Origin: Planctomycetales bacterium 4484_123
Lineage (GTDB): Bacteria; Planctomycetota; Phycisphaerae; SM23-33
NCBI GenBank assembly: GCA_002049885.1
Contig: MVCS01000153.1
Coordinates: 1 to 5,677, forward strand
Length of the DNA stretch: 5,677 nt
Direction: 5' to 3'
In this document: one piece after another, positions 4,733-5,677 of the stretch
Numbering within the stretch: the stretch's first letter is position 1
Layout of the letters: each line of letters begins with the position of its first letter
Translations under genes and position numbers: made by a program
Notes under the pieces: generated by a model
Told to the model about the DNA's origin: nothing
Seen by the model: only the letters and a program-made list of their open reading frames with translations
Database searches by the model: none

Positions 4733-5677
4733 ATGTCTTCGCGGAAGCATCGATTGTCACGGCAGGCTCAGCCGCGGATGGAGGCGTTGGAGCCGAGACT
4801 CCTCTTGGATGCTGGGGCGGTCCTTGATGCGGCCCTGGATGAACTGCTGGTAACGGACCGCGGCCTGGATGTCCCGCCGCCGGGCTACAACTACAGCGAG
4901 CAGGACGCTCCGGCCAAAGGGGCCGGCGGGGCGGGCGTGACCAAGATCCTCAACGTCCCGGAATATATCTGGTACCATGGCTGCGCGCCCACATCGGGCG
5001 GCATGATCCTGGGCTACTGGGACACGGTGGCGTATCCCAACTATTTCCCCGGCGATGCCTCCACCCAAACCAATGATGTCAACGACCGCATCGCCAGTTC
5101 CGGTCACATTGCCGACTACGTCCCCACGCCCGACCGCACGCCGCCGCCGCCGTATCATACCGACGATTGCATCGCCGACTTCATGCTCACTTCGCGCGTG
5201 CCGGACAGGCACGGCTGGTCGAACTTCGGCAACGTGGACGACGGCTTCATCGACTACAGCGACTTCGTGGGCTACTCGGCCGCTCATTCCTGGAACGAGA
5301 CCTACGGCGACCTGACCTTTGGTGACCTGAAGGCCGAGATCGACGCCGGCCGGCCGATGATGTTCCTGGTGGACAGCGACGGCGACGGCGGCACCGACCA
5401 CTTCGTGCCCATCGTCGGCTACCGCACCGACCCCAGCAACCAGTACGGCTGCCACACCACCTGGAACCGGGCCCCGGGAGAGCCCCTGGTGCACTGGTAC
5501 GACTGGCAGGGCAAAAGCAACGGCCATCCCTGGGGCATCCACGGCGGGACGTACTTCCACCCATGCTGGGGCTCGCCGGACCTGGCGGGCGTCGAGGCGA
5601 ACGCATATCCCGAGCCACGCTACTGGGGCGATACCCTCACCTTCGCCTACGGGGTGAAGAACTACGGCTCGGCGGCC
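4733..5677 (+). CDS. LEPR-xLL exported protein with C39-like cysteine peptidase domain and CARDB-like start (partial)
   Basis: The frame is open for 315 codons to the window end. Residues 4-27 are a basic stretch followed by MEALEPRLLLDA, the LEPR-xLL signature of exported planctomycete-type proteins; a classical hydrophobic signal peptide is not evident. Residues about 70-280 resemble a C39-like peptidase. The nucleophile is probably Cys84 in HGCAPTSGGMILGYWD (82-97), where papain-like C39 proteins have CGPT/CAPT, and the catalytic His is probably His223 in TDHFVPIVGYR (221-231). The segment CHTTWN (240-245) sits where relatives often have an Asp/Asn before Thr-Trp, so the third catalytic residue is unclear. 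From about 283 (DLAGVEANAY and then GDTLTFAYGVKNYGSAA) the sequence resembles the first strands of a CARDB adhesion-like domain. It likely acts outside the cytoplasm as a peptidase or peptide-binding protein. The remaining domains lie beyond the window. Confidence 0.85.
   Translation, partial: MSSRKHRLSRQAQPRMEALEPRLLLDAGAVLDAALDELLVTDRGLDVPPPGYNYSEQDAPAKGAGGAGVTKILNVPEYIWYHGCAPTSGGMILGYWDTVAYPNYFPGDASTQTNDVNDRIASSGHIADYVPTPDRTPPPPYHTDDCIADFMLTSRVPDRHGWSNFGNVDDGFIDYSDFVGYSAAHSWNETYGDLTFGDLKAEIDAGRPMMFLVDSDGDGGTDHFVPIVGYRTDPSNQYGCHTTWNRAPGEPLVHWYDWQGKSNGHPWGIHGGTYFHPCWGSPDLAGVEANAYPEPRYWGDTLTFAYGVKNYGSAA

Noticed and set aside
4347..4760. Minus-strand open frame of 137 codons, considered as the missing N-terminus of the oxidoreductase joined by frameshift
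   Set aside because: It ends near the break, but contains no GxGxxG loop or Rossmann-like strand-helix pattern, and it covers the promoter and leader of the opposite gene.
5372..5398. Acidic loop DSDGDGGTD considered as a dockerin or EF-hand domain
   Set aside because: It is a single loop embedded in the peptidase domain beside the active-site His, without the flanking helices or the paired repeat of a dockerin.
4757..5560. Minus-strand open frame of 267 codons rich in Val, Ala and Gly
   Set aside because: It is antisense to the C39-like domain; the repetitive Val/Ala composition follows from the reverse complement of GC-rich Asp/Tyr/His codons. The plus strand has the ribosome binding site and motifs.

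Overview
The window is a GC-rich bacterial segment, most likely from a planctomycete or a close relative (Planctomycetota, possibly a Phycisphaerae-like lineage). The main evidence is the last gene. Its N-terminus carries the LEPR-xLL signature (MEALEPRLLLDA), a marker of large exported proteins in that group, followed by a C39-like cysteine peptidase fold. Third codon positions are strongly G/C in all the genes. No rRNA, tRNA, CRISPR array, insertion sequence or phage gene is visible.

Layout. (1) Positions 1-2272 hold a plus-strand run: the last 37 codons of an unrecognised gene, a TPR protein with one membrane segment, an FHA-domain protein, and a carbon-nitrogen hydrolase. (2) Positions 2240-4318 hold two minus-strand genes that look like an operon: a Gfo/Idh/MocA-type oxidoreductase followed 21 bases later by a YddG-like DMT-family exporter. 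The exporter and the hydrolase converge and overlap by 33 bases. (3) Positions 4319-4732 are a divergent intergenic region with a good sigma70-like promoter candidate, a leader hairpin and a strong ribosome binding site for the last gene. (4) From 4733 a secreted LEPR-xLL/C39-peptidase/CARDB-like protein runs off the window end.

The genes do not form one obvious pathway. The TPR and FHA genes probably belong together, because the 139 bases between them stay open in the FHA frame and look coding; they may be one gene split by a frameshift. The oxidoreductase and exporter are probably cotranscribed, but no shared substrate can be read from sequence. The last gene is an independent surface or extracellular protein.

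Two genes look structurally abnormal. The TPR/FHA pair has a probable frameshift at about 680-800. The oxidoreductase lacks the N-terminal dinucleotide-binding glycine motif in every frame upstream of its only start codon. I do not see a convincing new biological system; these two irregularities and the odd start of the hydrolase are the points most worth checking.
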